DNA from: UBA12567 sp964598425
GTDB taxonomy: Bacteria > Planctomycetota > Phycisphaerae > Phycisphaerales > SM1A02
DNA: 64,000 nucleotides
Direction of reading: 5' to 3'
NCBI GenBank assembly: GCA_964598425.1
Contig: CAZRBV010000003.1
Span: 42,697 to 106,696, forward strand
Shown here: positions 18,273 through 25,998 of the stretch, piece by piece
How the letters are laid out: every line of letters starts with the position of its first letter
Numbering within the stretch: position 1 is the stretch's first letter
Program-made: the position numbers and the translations under genes
Notes under the pieces: generated by a model
What the model was told of the DNA's origin: nothing
Database searches by the model: none
What the model saw: the letters and a program-made list of their open reading frames with translations, nothing else

Positions 18273-19607
18273 TCAGGCTCCCGCGGTTTGGAGTTCGTTC
18301 CAAGATGCAACGGATCCGGGAACCGAGACCGGCATGGTCGGTAGATCTCCAAGCGCGTACACCATCGGGCCGAGTCGCTCCTCGCTCTCAAGGGCCTCGT
18401 CCCATTCGACAGGTTTGCCCGAGTAGGCACTCATGCGTCCCATGATCGACATGAGCGTGCTGGTCATCATCTGATCGACATCATCGATACGCGGTCGCTT
18501 GCCACGAATCGCCTCGAACAACTCATCGTGCTCGACCTGATACATGTTCGGGTTGGGGCCTTCATACTTCCATGGGTATCGACCCTTGATGTTCTGTTCG
18601 GGGCCCCACGAATTCACGTAGCACGTCCCGTGTGAGCCAATCAGATACTCGGTGTTGTCGTTCCAGCACCCAGGCATCTGGCGGCAGTCGTGGAAACACC
18701 TTGATCCGTCGTCGTAGACATACATCACGGAGAAGTGGTCATAGATGTTTCCGGACTCGGGGGTGTCTCGCATCTGCCGGCCGCCGAGTGCGATGGCTTT
18801 GGCTGGCGGGACGTCGCCCTTGGCCCAGTTGATCTTGTCGATGGCATGGCACGCTTGCTCGGCGATGTGGTCGCCGCTGAGCCAGTTGAAGTGCTGCCAG
18901 TTGCGTAGTTGCCACTCCATATCGGTCCAACCTTCCTGGCGAGGCTTGGTGCCGAGTGGCGCGGTGAGATAGGTTGAATGCACACACGTGACATCGCCAA
19001 TCGCGCCATTGTGGATGCGTTCATAGCAGGCGCGGTTTGGCAGGTTGTACCGCCAGCAAAAGCCGCCCATGACATTGAGGTTTTTCTGCCGCGCGGTCTT
19101 GGCGGCCTCAAGAATCGAGCGGACACCAGTCCCGTCCACAGCCATGGGTTTTTCCATGAATATGTGCTTCCCACCGGCAACCGCGGCTTTGAAGTGTTCC
19201 GGGCGGAAGTGCGGGGGGGTCGTCAGAATCATCATGTCGACGTCTTCGTCGATCACCTTCTGAAATGCATCGAATCCGGTGTATTGCCGTGCATCAGAGA
19301 CATCGACGCGGTCGGCAAACTGTCCTTCCAGGTGTCCCCGGCTGGACGCGAGTCGATCCGGAAATGCATCACCCATTGCGTAGAGTACGGCACCCGAGTC
19401 GGCGCGAAGCGCCTGCGTTGCCGCACCGGTTCCGCGGCCGCCGCAGCCGATAAGCCCCACTCGAACAGGCCGATCGGCCGGGACGGTGAGTGCCGTCGTT
19501 CCACGCGGTGCCGTTGTGCAGCCTGCTGCCAGCGCGCCGACCGTCAGGCCGGCGCCTCGCACAAATGTGCGGCGGGTCCAATTGTCACTCGGCAGATTGT
19601 TGCTCAT
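18273..19607 (-). CDS. Tat-exported, probably lipid-anchored Gfo/Idh/MocA oxidoreductase (copy 1)
   Basis: A 444-residue protein with a twin-arginine signal (WTRRTFVRGAGLTVGALAAGC) that ends in a lipobox-like LAAGC, so it may be a Tat-exported lipoprotein. The Rossmann motif VGLIGCGGRGTGA, the EKP motif (IFMEKPMAVD) and the WLSGDHIAEQACHAIDKINW block define the Gfo/Idh/MocA family. It overlaps the 3' end of the FGE-domain gene by 23 bp and precedes its paralogue by 1 bp. Paired exported Gfo/Idh enzymes are common in Planctomycetes, where they are tied to glycan use. Confidence 0.9.
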   Translation of the reverse strand: MSNNLPSDNWTRRTFVRGAGLTVGALAAGCTTAPRGTTALTVPADRPVRVGLIGCGGRGTGAATQALRADSGAVLYAMGDAFPDRLASSRGHLEGQFADRVDVSDARQYTGFDAFQKVIDEDVDMMILTTPPHFRPEHFKAAVAGGKHIFMEKPMAVDGTGVRSILEAAKTARQKNLNVMGGFCWRYNLPNRACYERIHNGAIGDVTCVHSTYLTAPLGTKPRQEGWTDMEWQLRNWQHFNWLSGDHIAEQACHAIDKINWAKGDVPPAKAIALGGRQMRDTPESGNIYDHFSVMYVYDDGSRCFHDCRQMPGCWNDNTEYLIGSHGTCYVNSWGPEQNIKGRYPWKYEGPNPNMYQVEHDELFEAIRGKRPRIDDVDQMMTSTLMSIMGRMSAYSGKPVEWDEALESEERLGPMVYALGDLPTMPVSVPGSVASWNELQTAGA

Positions 19608-20406
19608 CCTGCTTCTCCTCGATCTTCTTCTGCGGGGTCTTGTCCTGAGGACCCGCGTCCTCGCAAATCACCCGGAATCCGGCAAATGGTGCGTCCGAGA
19701 GCCACCAGATGCTCTTTGGAATCTGGGGGTCCGTATCATTCCACATCGGATCGGGCGTCTTGCGAACATGGCACGGATCAACGGCGAGGTCCTTGTAGCA
19801 CGCCCCCATCAGCACCCATTGGTCTGGTCCGTCCGAGCACCACTCTGCCACATTGCCACACAGATCCCGCAGGCCATTGGCATCGTCCTGGCGCGTCCCG
19901 ATGGCGTGCGTCCGATTCTCTGCGTTGCTTCCGTGCCATGCGTGTTCACTTGCACTCTCGGCGGTGATGCCCGACGTTTCGCACAGATGCATCCATTCCG
20001 CGGTTGTCGGGAGTCGCCATCGTTTTCCAGTCTTTGCACTCATCCATGCGCAAAAAGCGATCGCGCCGCGATGGGAGACGCTGAGGGCTGGAAACCCAGC
20101 ATGTCCCCAGCCACGATCTGCCATCAAGTAGGGCTTGGTTGGGCGGGTTATGGCCTCTGCTGAGCCCGTGTCACCCGTGGGGACATCGAGTTTGTATACC
20201 AGCGCGTCGTAGAGATCCCAGGAGATTTCATCGCGCGAAACCCACACGGGCTGTCCGTCGAGCGGCCCCGGAACTTGGATCATTTCAATTGTCAGCGCCG
20301 TGCCGGCGACTGGTTGGGTACAACGGGCAGCATCGCCGTCCCCTGTGGCGGGGCTGGCAACCAGGGCTCCCAGGATGTACACGAGTGTTTGCATGACGCG
20401 ATCCAT
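19585..20406 (-). CDS. exported FGE-sulfatase (SUMF1-type) domain protein
   Basis: A 273-residue protein with a signal peptide (MQTLVYILGALVASPATG) and a compact FGE-sulfatase domain: EISWDLYDALVYK, RLPTTAEWMHLC, GLRDLCGNVAEWCSDG and a closing FAGFRVICE. The fold is shared by formylglycine-generating enzymes that activate sulfatases and by many non-enzymatic sugar-binding homologues. I cannot confirm the two copper-binding cysteines of true FGE, so enzyme activity is doubtful. The tail is Lys/Glu/Gln-rich. It heads the operon with the two Gfo/Idh genes. A second ATG at 20394 is possible; either start overlaps or abuts the divergent apbE start. Confidence 0.8.
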   Translation of the reverse strand: MDRVMQTLVYILGALVASPATGDGDAARCTQPVAGTALTIEMIQVPGPLDGQPVWVSRDEISWDLYDALVYKLDVPTGDTGSAEAITRPTKPYLMADRGWGHAGFPALSVSHRGAIAFCAWMSAKTGKRWRLPTTAEWMHLCETSGITAESASEHAWHGSNAENRTHAIGTRQDDANGLRDLCGNVAEWCSDGPDQWVLMGACYKDLAVDPCHVRKTPDPMWNDTDPQIPKSIWWLSDAPFAGFRVICEDAGPQDKTPQKKIEEKQDEQQSAE

Positions 20407-21349
20407 ACTACTGCCGTTTCTGATACTGCTGGCAGGCTGTCATGAAGGTCTGCGCCGATTCGAGTTTCGGGCTCTCAGAATGGGCTCCGAGGCTCGCGTA
20501 GTGATGTACGTGGAGGATGAGGCTCGGGCTGCCGCCGCCGCAGACGCCGCGTTCTCTCGCATGGCTGTGCTGGAGCAGAGCCTGAGTGATTGGCGTATCG
20601 ACAGTGAAGTGATGCGCCTTCGGAGCGCAGACCCCGGAGCGTGGACTGAGATCTCGCCAGCACTCTCAAGTGCGCTTGATCAAGCACTGCTGGTACACAG
20701 ATGGACGGAAGGGGCATTCGATCCTACCTGTGGAAGGATGACGGCGAAGTGGCGTGAGGCTCGAGCGGCCGGAGGCGCCCCACCAGTCTCTCCTGTTTCT
20801 GCCGCGATTACCGCTGGCCGGCTGACCGGTGTTGAGCGTATGTCGCGCTCCGGTACAGCGATTCGGTTTGAGAGTCCGGTTCCCTGGCTGGACTTTGGCG
20901 GAATCGGCAAGGGCCTTGCGGCAGACGCTGCGCTTGAGTCAATGCGCGCAGCAGGCATTGAGGCAGCTCTTGCAGAATTGGGTGGCGATATGGCCCTTGG
21001 CGCGGCTCCGCCAGGAAAGGTCGGATGGCCGATTCGAGTGGGCGACGATGCACGTGCAGCGCAACTGGTACTCACGAACTGCGGCGTTGCGACCTCAGGA
21101 TCGGGGCAGCAGCACCTCATCAATGATGGCGCCTTCTCTTCGCACATCATCGACCCGCGAACAGGGCTTTGGGTTGGGAAGCACCCGGATGTCACGGTCG
21201 TTGCGTCATCGGCGGGGGAGGCCGATGCCATTGCGTCGGCGGCATGTGTGCTTGGTCCTGATGAATTGCGGCGATTGCTCCGCTTGAATCGCTCAACATC
21301 GCAGGGAAGCGACCCGCGTATGCAGCCGATTGTGATCGGCCTTCCCTGA
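20393..21349 (+). CDS. apbE: ApbE-family FAD:protein FMN transferase, lipoprotein
   Basis: A 318-residue protein with a lipoprotein signal (MTRSILLPFLILLAGC) and the ApbE domain: early MGSEARVVMYVED, a WLDFGGIGKGLAADAAL block that binds FAD, and the C-terminal HIIDPRTG motif. ApbE links FMN to a Ser/Thr of respiratory proteins such as Nqr/Rnf subunits in the envelope. Its start codon overlaps the divergent FGE-domain gene start (14-bp overlap if that gene starts at 20406), an unusual head-to-head layout. An ATG at 20375 is an alternative. Confidence 0.92.
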   Translation: MTRSILLPFLILLAGCHEGLRRFEFRALRMGSEARVVMYVEDEARAAAAADAAFSRMAVLEQSLSDWRIDSEVMRLRSADPGAWTEISPALSSALDQALLVHRWTEGAFDPTCGRMTAKWREARAAGGAPPVSPVSAAITAGRLTGVERMSRSGTAIRFESPVPWLDFGGIGKGLAADAALESMRAAGIEAALAELGGDMALGAAPPGKVGWPIRVGDDARAAQLVLTNCGVATSGSGQQHLINDGAFSSHIIDPRTGLWVGKHPDVTVVASSAGEADAIASAACVLGPDELRRLLRLNRSTSQGSDPRMQPIVIGLP

Positions 21350-22000
21350 CGAATTGTGTAAGCGGATGCCAGCGTGGCAGCACCGTTGATTGGATTGAAT
21401 AGGGGGCCATTTACAGGGTGCCGGACGTTGCTACGACGTGATATTCGGCCCCACCCGATTTTGGACAAGGCGGTCCGAATCATCGTGCTGCGATCTCATG
21501 TGCCGACGGGTCCGGCGGGCGACCCACTTCATGAAGTGGTGTGCGGCCGCCCCTAACAGCGGTTTTTGGCTTTCCTTGACGTCAAACCAACCAAGGAATG
21601 CGGCAGGCACGCGGATTGTGTTGATCTCATCGCCCTCGCATGGAGCGAGGCACCAGGCCAGCAGGCACGGGAGTTCAGCCATGATCCGCCACACGCACAC
21701 CGACGCGAAGACGGCAACCCGGGACACCACGGTGGAAACACATGCCACCACAAGGCTCGCCGGCATGGCGAGGCAGTTGGGTCCCAACACGTGGATTGAG
21801 ATGAAGGCTGAAGTCCCGACTGCTGCCCTGTGCAGCACATCCGCTCGACGGCGGGGTCGTGTACTCACAATCGACTCGGGCGATTCGCAGCGAGTCGACC
21901 ACTGTTCTGTTCGTCCTATTTCACAGGATGCCGATGTCTTCCCGCAGCGTTGCGGGAGCGTATCGGTTTCCTGAGGCCTCTAACCTCAAGGAGCTCGAAA
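21350..22000. other. 650-bp region with no convincing gene
   Basis: Between apbE and the first hsp20. Open frames exist on both strands (minus 21431-21868, plus 21438-21974), each with G/C-rich third positions, but neither shows a domain, a ribosome-binding site or sensible composition, and they mirror each other. Near the 3' end are a hairpin TCCCGCA-gcgt-TGCGGGA (21940-21957) and a small stem (21972-21988) just before the hsp20 ribosome-binding site AAGGAG. The promoter and leader of the hsp20 gene probably lie here. Confidence 0.5.
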
Positions 22001-22984
22001 ATGGCTATCAAAGTACAGGTCAAAGACAATCGTGGTTGCGAAAGCACCTTCACCAGCCGCACCAACAACGGCAGCTTCTCAGATCGATTCGGCGCTGCTG
22101 GCTGGGACATGACCAGCTGCACAGCTGCCGCAGGCATGGGCGTGTCCCCCCTGGCCGCCGGCCTTGGCCTCGACGCCTGCTCGGTCAACGGCGGCATGAC
22201 GCCCATCAATTCGTTCGCGGCCATGCCACAATTCCAGAACGTACCGTTCTCCGCGATCGGCACGTATGGAGTCGGCGGCTCGTTCGTCCCGCAGTCGATC
22301 GTGAGCCGAATCGCGACGATTGACCCAGCAGCAGCCCACCTCGCAACCCATCTGATGAGCATCGATCCGTTGTTCATCACCAACCTCTCCAAGGTGGCTG
22401 GCGGGTGCGCTTGGACCGCAGCCAAGCTGGTCAAGGTCGCCGCACTCGACTTCTCCCTCGCCCGGCAACTCGTCATGCTTGCCCAGGTCAATCCGACCCA
22501 GGCGCTGGCGATCGCGGCGACCGCCGAGATGAACCCCGCTCTGGCAGCCCGCCAACTCGCAGCGATCTCATCCAATCTGCCCATGTACGGCAATCCTGTT
22601 CACGGACTTGGTCTGGCAACAGGCGTGAATTCCGTCGGCCAGTACAGCACGATTCCCGTGGCTGTCGTCGAAGGAGGCAACGCCTACATCATCGAAGCGG
22701 AACTTCCAGGCGTGGTGATTGAAAACGTCGATATCACCGCCACAAACGGTCGACTGACGCTCGAGGCCATCGTTGGCCCATCCGCATCCTCACGGAACGG
22801 AATGTCGACGATCGTCCGCGAAAAGCTGACGCCTCGATCACTCCGCAGGGAGTTCGTGATCGGAACCGACGTCGAGATGAACAACATCTCTGCTCGAATC
22901 GCCGATGGCATTCTCAGCATCGTTCTGCCCAAGAAGGTGACGACGGCCGAACAAGCACTGAATCGGGAGGTCAGCCTCGCCTGA
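22001..22984 (+). CDS. Hsp20 protein with novel N-terminal 14-residue repeat domain
   Basis: Started at ATG 22001 after AAGGAG; 327 residues, about twice the usual Hsp20 length. The C-terminal 110 residues are an alpha-crystallin domain: AYIIEAELPGVVIENVDI, RLTLEA, LRREFVIGTDVEMNNISARIADGILSIVLPK. The N-terminal 215 residues are unfamiliar: a Gly/Ala/Ser-rich segment, then residues 107-190, which divide exactly into six 14-residue units (IDPAAAHLATHLMS, IDPLFITNLSKVAG, ..., MNPALAARQLAAIS). Hsp20s bind unfolding proteins and hold them for Hsp70. Here the long N-terminus may set assembly or client choice (inference). It is the first of three hsp20 genes; a strong terminator follows. Confidence 0.88.
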   Translation: MAIKVQVKDNRGCESTFTSRTNNGSFSDRFGAAGWDMTSCTAAAGMGVSPLAAGLGLDACSVNGGMTPINSFAAMPQFQNVPFSAIGTYGVGGSFVPQSIVSRIATIDPAAAHLATHLMSIDPLFITNLSKVAGGCAWTAAKLVKVAALDFSLARQLVMLAQVNPTQALAIAATAEMNPALAARQLAAISSNLPMYGNPVHGLGLATGVNSVGQYSTIPVAVVEGGNAYIIEAELPGVVIENVDITATNGRLTLEAIVGPSASSRNGMSTIVREKLTPRSLRREFVIGTDVEMNNISARIADGILSIVLPKKVTTAEQALNREVSLA

Positions 22985-23016
22985 CGAGCGACCACACACA
23001 GCACCTTCCTCTCCGG

Positions 23017-23050
23017 ACGCCGGGGCGGCACATGCCGCCCCGGCGTCTTT
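23017..23050 (+). terminator. intrinsic terminator after the first hsp20
   Basis: A perfect 13-bp stem, ACGCCGGGGCGGC (23017-23029) pairing with GCCGCCCCGGCGT (23034-23046) around a 4-nt loop, followed by CTTT. It ends the first hsp20 transcript, so the second and third hsp20 genes probably have their own promoter. Confidence 0.85.
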
Positions 23051-23149
23051 GTGTACACGAGGCTTCCAATTGCCACGATGGCAGGGGTATTCGACTTTGG
23101 CAGACCAGGCCGCCAGCCGTCGACACATCGAATCTTCAGAAGGGGTGCG

Positions 23150-23172
23150 GTGTGGCATGCCAGTTGCCACAC
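23150..23172 (+). promoter_or_regulatory. leader hairpin upstream of the second hsp20
   Basis: A perfect 8-bp stem GTGTGGCA / TGCCACAC with a 7-nt loop, in the 200-bp leader between the terminator and the second hsp20. Role unknown; it may be part of a structured 5' leader. Confidence 0.4.
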
Positions 23173-23216
23173 CTTGTGGAGCACGCCGGCACGGAGCTGG
23201 CGAATCCAAGAACACC

Positions 23217-23254
23217 GGAGCAAAATGCTCCTTTTTCCATGTGGAGGAAAAGCC
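23217..23254 (+). promoter_or_regulatory. terminator-like hairpin plus anti-Shine-Dalgarno U-run (RNA thermometer candidate)
   Basis: Stem GGAGCA (23217-23222) and TGCTCC (23226-23231) with loop AAA is followed at once by TTTTT (23232-23236), then CCATGTGGAGGAAAAGCC and the ATG at 23255. The CTTTTTCC stretch can instead pair with GGAGGAAAAG, which contains the ribosome-binding site. So the U-run can serve either a terminator or a fourU-like structure hiding the Shine-Dalgarno, a layout known from heat-shock RNA thermometers. Seen directly: the complementarity. Inferred: the function. Confidence 0.5.
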
Positions 23255-23716
23255 ATGAACACGCGCACAATCCTGACACCGGCCACCACCGCGATGGACT
23301 CCCTTCGGCACGAATTTGATCGCCTGTTCGATCGCGTGACGACGCCCGGTCTCGCATCTTCCTGGCCAACGCGGCTCTTCGACTCGATGCGTCCGCACCC
23401 TGCTGCCAACCTGCTCGAAGATGACGACAATCTGTACTTCGAGGCTGAGCTGCCAGGCGTCACGCCTGAACACCTCGATGTCAATGCGTCGGACCACTCC
23501 CTGAGCGTTTCAGGAAGCCGCACCCTGGACATCGACGACGAGGCGACAACGCTTCGCCGTGAGCGATCCACCGTACGGTTTGAGAGAACCATGCGGCTGC
23601 CCGTCGCGATCGAGCCAGACAACATCGATGCACGCCTTGATGGCGGCGTCCTGACTATCACGCTTCCCAAGGTCCGACCGGCTCGCACACGCCGAATTGC
23701 GGTCCGAGAAGCCTGA
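23255..23716 (+). CDS. Hsp20/alpha-crystallin small heat-shock protein
   Basis: Started at ATG 23255 after GGAGGA; 153 residues, the normal length. A short N-terminal arm (LRHEFDRLFDRV) leads into an alpha-crystallin domain (LYFEAELPGVTPEHLDVNASDHSLSVSG, FERTMRLPVAIEPDNIDARLDGGVLTITLPK). ATP-independent holdase, probably forming large oligomers in the cytoplasm. The short C-terminal extension ends in basic residues. It is followed after 46 bp by the third hsp20, likely in one transcript. Confidence 0.95.
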   Translation: MNTRTILTPATTAMDSLRHEFDRLFDRVTTPGLASSWPTRLFDSMRPHPAANLLEDDDNLYFEAELPGVTPEHLDVNASDHSLSVSGSRTLDIDDEATTLRRERSTVRFERTMRLPVAIEPDNIDARLDGGVLTITLPKVRPARTRRIAVREA

Positions 23717-23762
23717 GCCACACCCTTCCCCGCGTTCGATGAACGACTGAAAGGAAACAACA

Positions 23763-24188
23763 ATGAACAATCTCACCAATACCGACATGAACAACGAGAT
23801 GACGTGTTGCACAACGACTCCAAATGAGTCTTGCACCACAGACACCGTCAAGCGACCCCAGAACTACAGAGCGCCTGTCGACGTGTACGAAACGGATACT
23901 GCCTTTCGCGTGATCGCTGATATGCCAGGCACCTGCACTGACAACATCGCAATTTCGATCGAGAACAACACGTTGACGATCGATGCTGAAGTTCGAGATC
24001 GCTATTGCGATCTGGGAACCTTGCGACATCAGGAATATGGAGTCGGCGACTTCCACCGATCCTTCAGGATTGGGGACGGCATCAATGCGGAGGCCATCAC
24101 GGCCATCTACAGCAACGGTGTATTGGAAGTGAACCTTCCAAAGGCCGAGGCAGTAGTGCCGCGGAAGATCGATATCCGCACTCAGTGA
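23763..24188 (+). CDS. Hsp20/alpha-crystallin protein with Cys-containing N-terminus
   Basis: A 141-residue Hsp20. The N-terminal arm is polar and holds a TCCTTTPNESC stretch with three cysteines. The alpha-crystallin core runs from YRAPVDVYETDTAFRVIADMPG to GVLEVNLPK, ending in a DIRTQ tail. The family's APxVDxYE-like start and the AxxxNGVLxVxLPK end are both present. The ribosome-binding site AAAGGA sits after a small CGTTC/GAACG hairpin (23733-23745). The three hsp20 genes differ in their N-terminal arms, which suggests mixed or specialised oligomers. Confidence 0.95.
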   Translation: MNNLTNTDMNNEMTCCTTTPNESCTTDTVKRPQNYRAPVDVYETDTAFRVIADMPGTCTDNIAISIENNTLTIDAEVRDRYCDLGTLRHQEYGVGDFHRSFRIGDGINAEAITAIYSNGVLEVNLPKAEAVVPRKIDIRTQ

Positions 24189-24249
24189 GACCCCACATGG
24201 CTGGCCCTCGCTTCGAGGGGCAGCGTCTCCCCACCTCCTTCCCCGCTTC

Positions 24250-24277
24250 GCGGGACCTGGCATGAACCGGGTCCCGC
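24250..24277 (+). terminator. probable terminator after the third hsp20
   Basis: Arms GCGGGACC (24250-24257) and GGTCCCGC (24270-24277) form an 8-bp stem; the sequence after it is only modestly T-rich (GTTGCTGTTGG). Confidence 0.5.
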
Positions 24278-24344
24278 GTTGCTGTTGGTGGGCGACGGCA
24301 GCGAGACATGGCGTTAGCATTGCCGGATTGAGGAGCACAACGAC

Positions 24345-24935
24345 ATGAGCCAGACGACTGCCGAGGCCACACCATCCCAGATCCGCGAGGTCCTTCGTCA
24401 GGGCAGGGGACTGCTGCTGTTTGAGGGGATCGTGTGTCTTCTCGGAGGATTCGGAGCAATCATGTTCCCAGTGCTCGCAAGCGAGGGGCTCGAGCTCTTT
24501 CTGGGCGTTGTGGCCATTCTGCTTTCGATCCTTGGGTTTGTCCGCTGCTTTGCCGGGGGGGCCGAACACATCGGATCAACGTTGGCCTTTGCGATACTCA
24601 TCGGCGCTATCGGTGTACTGCTGCTCGTGTGGCCCTTCGAGGGTCTGGAAGCGATCACCCTGCTCTTGGCTGCAGGGTCGATGATCCGTGGCATCTCGGA
24701 TGTCAGCGGATTCCCGGCGCGATCTGTGACATCGCCGGGGCTTCAGGTCATCAGCGGGATTGCTGGAATCGTCGTCGCGGTCCTCTTGATCCTTTGGTAT
24801 CCCTCAGATGCGATGTGGGCACCAGGCCTGCTGTTTGGCATCCAACTCATCTTCTTTGGGATGATGTTGCTGTCGCTTTGGAATGCAATCAGTGGCCCAG
24901 AGGCGAACCCGCCAAACACGGAAGTGGGCGCATAG
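24345..24935 (+). CDS. HdeD-family (DUF308) membrane protein
   Basis: A 196-residue protein of about six membrane segments in three pairs (LLLFEGIVCLLGGFGAIMFP, FLGVVAILLSILGFV, FAILIGAIGVLLLVWP, and so on), matching the HdeD/DUF308 repeat. Preceded by GAGGAG. E. coli HdeD belongs to the acid-resistance island, but its activity is not known. Here it lies between the hsp20 genes and a sigma factor, convergent with the latter, in what looks like a stress-response neighbourhood. Confidence 0.85.
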   Translation: MSQTTAEATPSQIREVLRQGRGLLLFEGIVCLLGGFGAIMFPVLASEGLELFLGVVAILLSILGFVRCFAGGAEHIGSTLAFAILIGAIGVLLLVWPFEGLEAITLLLAAGSMIRGISDVSGFPARSVTSPGLQVISGIAGIVVAVLLILWYPSDAMWAPGLLFGIQLIFFGMMLLSLWNAISGPEANPPNTEVGA

Positions 24936-25003
24936 CGAGGCGTCGCTCTTGAGTTGCCCAGAGCGGATGGCATAGCCCATCGGTCTCGCTGATCTGCTCG
25001 CGC

Positions 25004-25837
25004 TCAACTGGCGAGCCGGCGATCGTCGAACGCGCTTCGAATCTCGGCAAGCGCACGCTGCTCAATCTGCCGGACCCGTTCCCTCGTAAGACCGACACTT
25101 CTTCCAGTCTCCTTGAGTGTTCGGGGCGGTGCGCCGTCAAGCCCAAACCGCAGGCACATGACCTTGGCATCAAGGACGTCCATTTTCAGAAGCAAGGTAC
25201 GCACCTTCTCATAGTCGTCCCGCTGCTCGGCACGACGCTCGGCGTCGCACGTGGGATCGTCGGGGTGCATGTCAACCGGTGCAGGCCCTTCCAGAGGCGT
25301 GGCTTGGCCGGAGGAAACGCTTCGTGTGGCAGCCATGGTGCGATGGATGAGATCAAGTTTGCACTTTGGAACGCTCATCGCTTTGGCCATTTCGGTCGGC
25401 GTTGGTGCTCTGCCGAGTTCATCCTGGAGCGTGAGCAGAGTCTCCGCCCACCGAGCCATCCGATGCCGCATGTATGTGGGAACGTGCATCGGATGCCCTG
25501 CATCCTCAACCAACTGCTTGACCGTCTTACGGATCCACCATGTCGCGTAGGTTGAGAATCGGTGTCCCAGTGCGGGATCGAACCTCTCAACGGCGCGAAT
25601 GAGCCCGACATTTCCTTCGTTGATCAAGTCGGCCAGCGGAACGCCGCGGGAGGCATACCGCTTTGCGATACTGACAACGAGTCGGAGGTTGGCTTGGATC
25701 ATCTTTGACTTTGCGTCACCGCAGGAGTCATTGATCACTCGCCACGCAAGCTGTCGTTCTTCGAGCGGATCCAGCAAGTCCACGCGGGCGATGTCCCGGA
25801 AGTACGTATCGAGATCGGATGTGATGAGTGTGCTCAT
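25004..25837 (-). CDS. sigma-70 family factor, group 2/3 (RpoH/RpoD-like)
   Basis: Started at ATG 25837; 277 residues without the large N-terminal region of a housekeeping sigma. Region 1.2 (DLDTYFRDIARVDLLDPLEERQLA), region 2 (NLRLVVSIAKRYASRGVPLADLINEGNVGLIRAVERFD..., STYATWWIRKTV), region 3 (PTYMRHRMARWAETLL) and region 4 (LKETGRSVGLTRERVRQIEQRALAEIR) are all intact. The length suggests an alternative sigma of the RpoH/RpoS/SigB class. Closeness to three hsp20 genes, HdeD and ClC makes a heat-shock or general-stress role plausible, but this is inference from context. Confidence 0.93.
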   Translation of the reverse strand: MSTLITSDLDTYFRDIARVDLLDPLEERQLAWRVINDSCGDAKSKMIQANLRLVVSIAKRYASRGVPLADLINEGNVGLIRAVERFDPALGHRFSTYATWWIRKTVKQLVEDAGHPMHVPTYMRHRMARWAETLLTLQDELGRAPTPTEMAKAMSVPKCKLDLIHRTMAATRSVSSGQATPLEGPAPVDMHPDDPTCDAERRAEQRDDYEKVRTLLLKMDVLDAKVMCLRFGLDGAPPRTLKETGRSVGLTRERVRQIEQRALAEIRSAFDDRRLAS

Positions 25838-25981
25838 GGGTGTCTTGGGGCTGGCAGTGAAAGCCAGCGATCCACCTACGCCCAATGTCACACCTGTGGT
25901 TCGCCAAAAAACAAAGTCGTTTCAGGTAGCGAACTGAGGGGCTGTATAACCCGTATGTTTGGAGGGCAGTTGAAAGAATGC

Positions 25982-25996
25982 AGGCCCTGCGGGCCT
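25982..25996 (-). terminator. short hairpin at the end of the ClC gene
   Basis: AGGCCC / GGGCCT with a 3-nt loop, just past the ClC stop codon on the minus strand and followed in that direction by GCATTCTTTC. A short but plausible intrinsic terminator. Confidence 0.5.
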
Positions 25997-25998
25997 TG

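Noticed and set aside
21431..21974. Overlapping 145- and 178-codon frames on opposite strands upstream of hsp20
   Set aside because: Both have G/C-rich third positions because they mirror each other; neither has a ribosome-binding site, domain or sensible composition.
22000..22001. RNA thermometer at the first hsp20 start (stem 21972-21988)
   Set aside because: The small TGAGG/CCTCA stem abuts but does not clearly cover the AAGGAG site, so pairing is too weak to claim.
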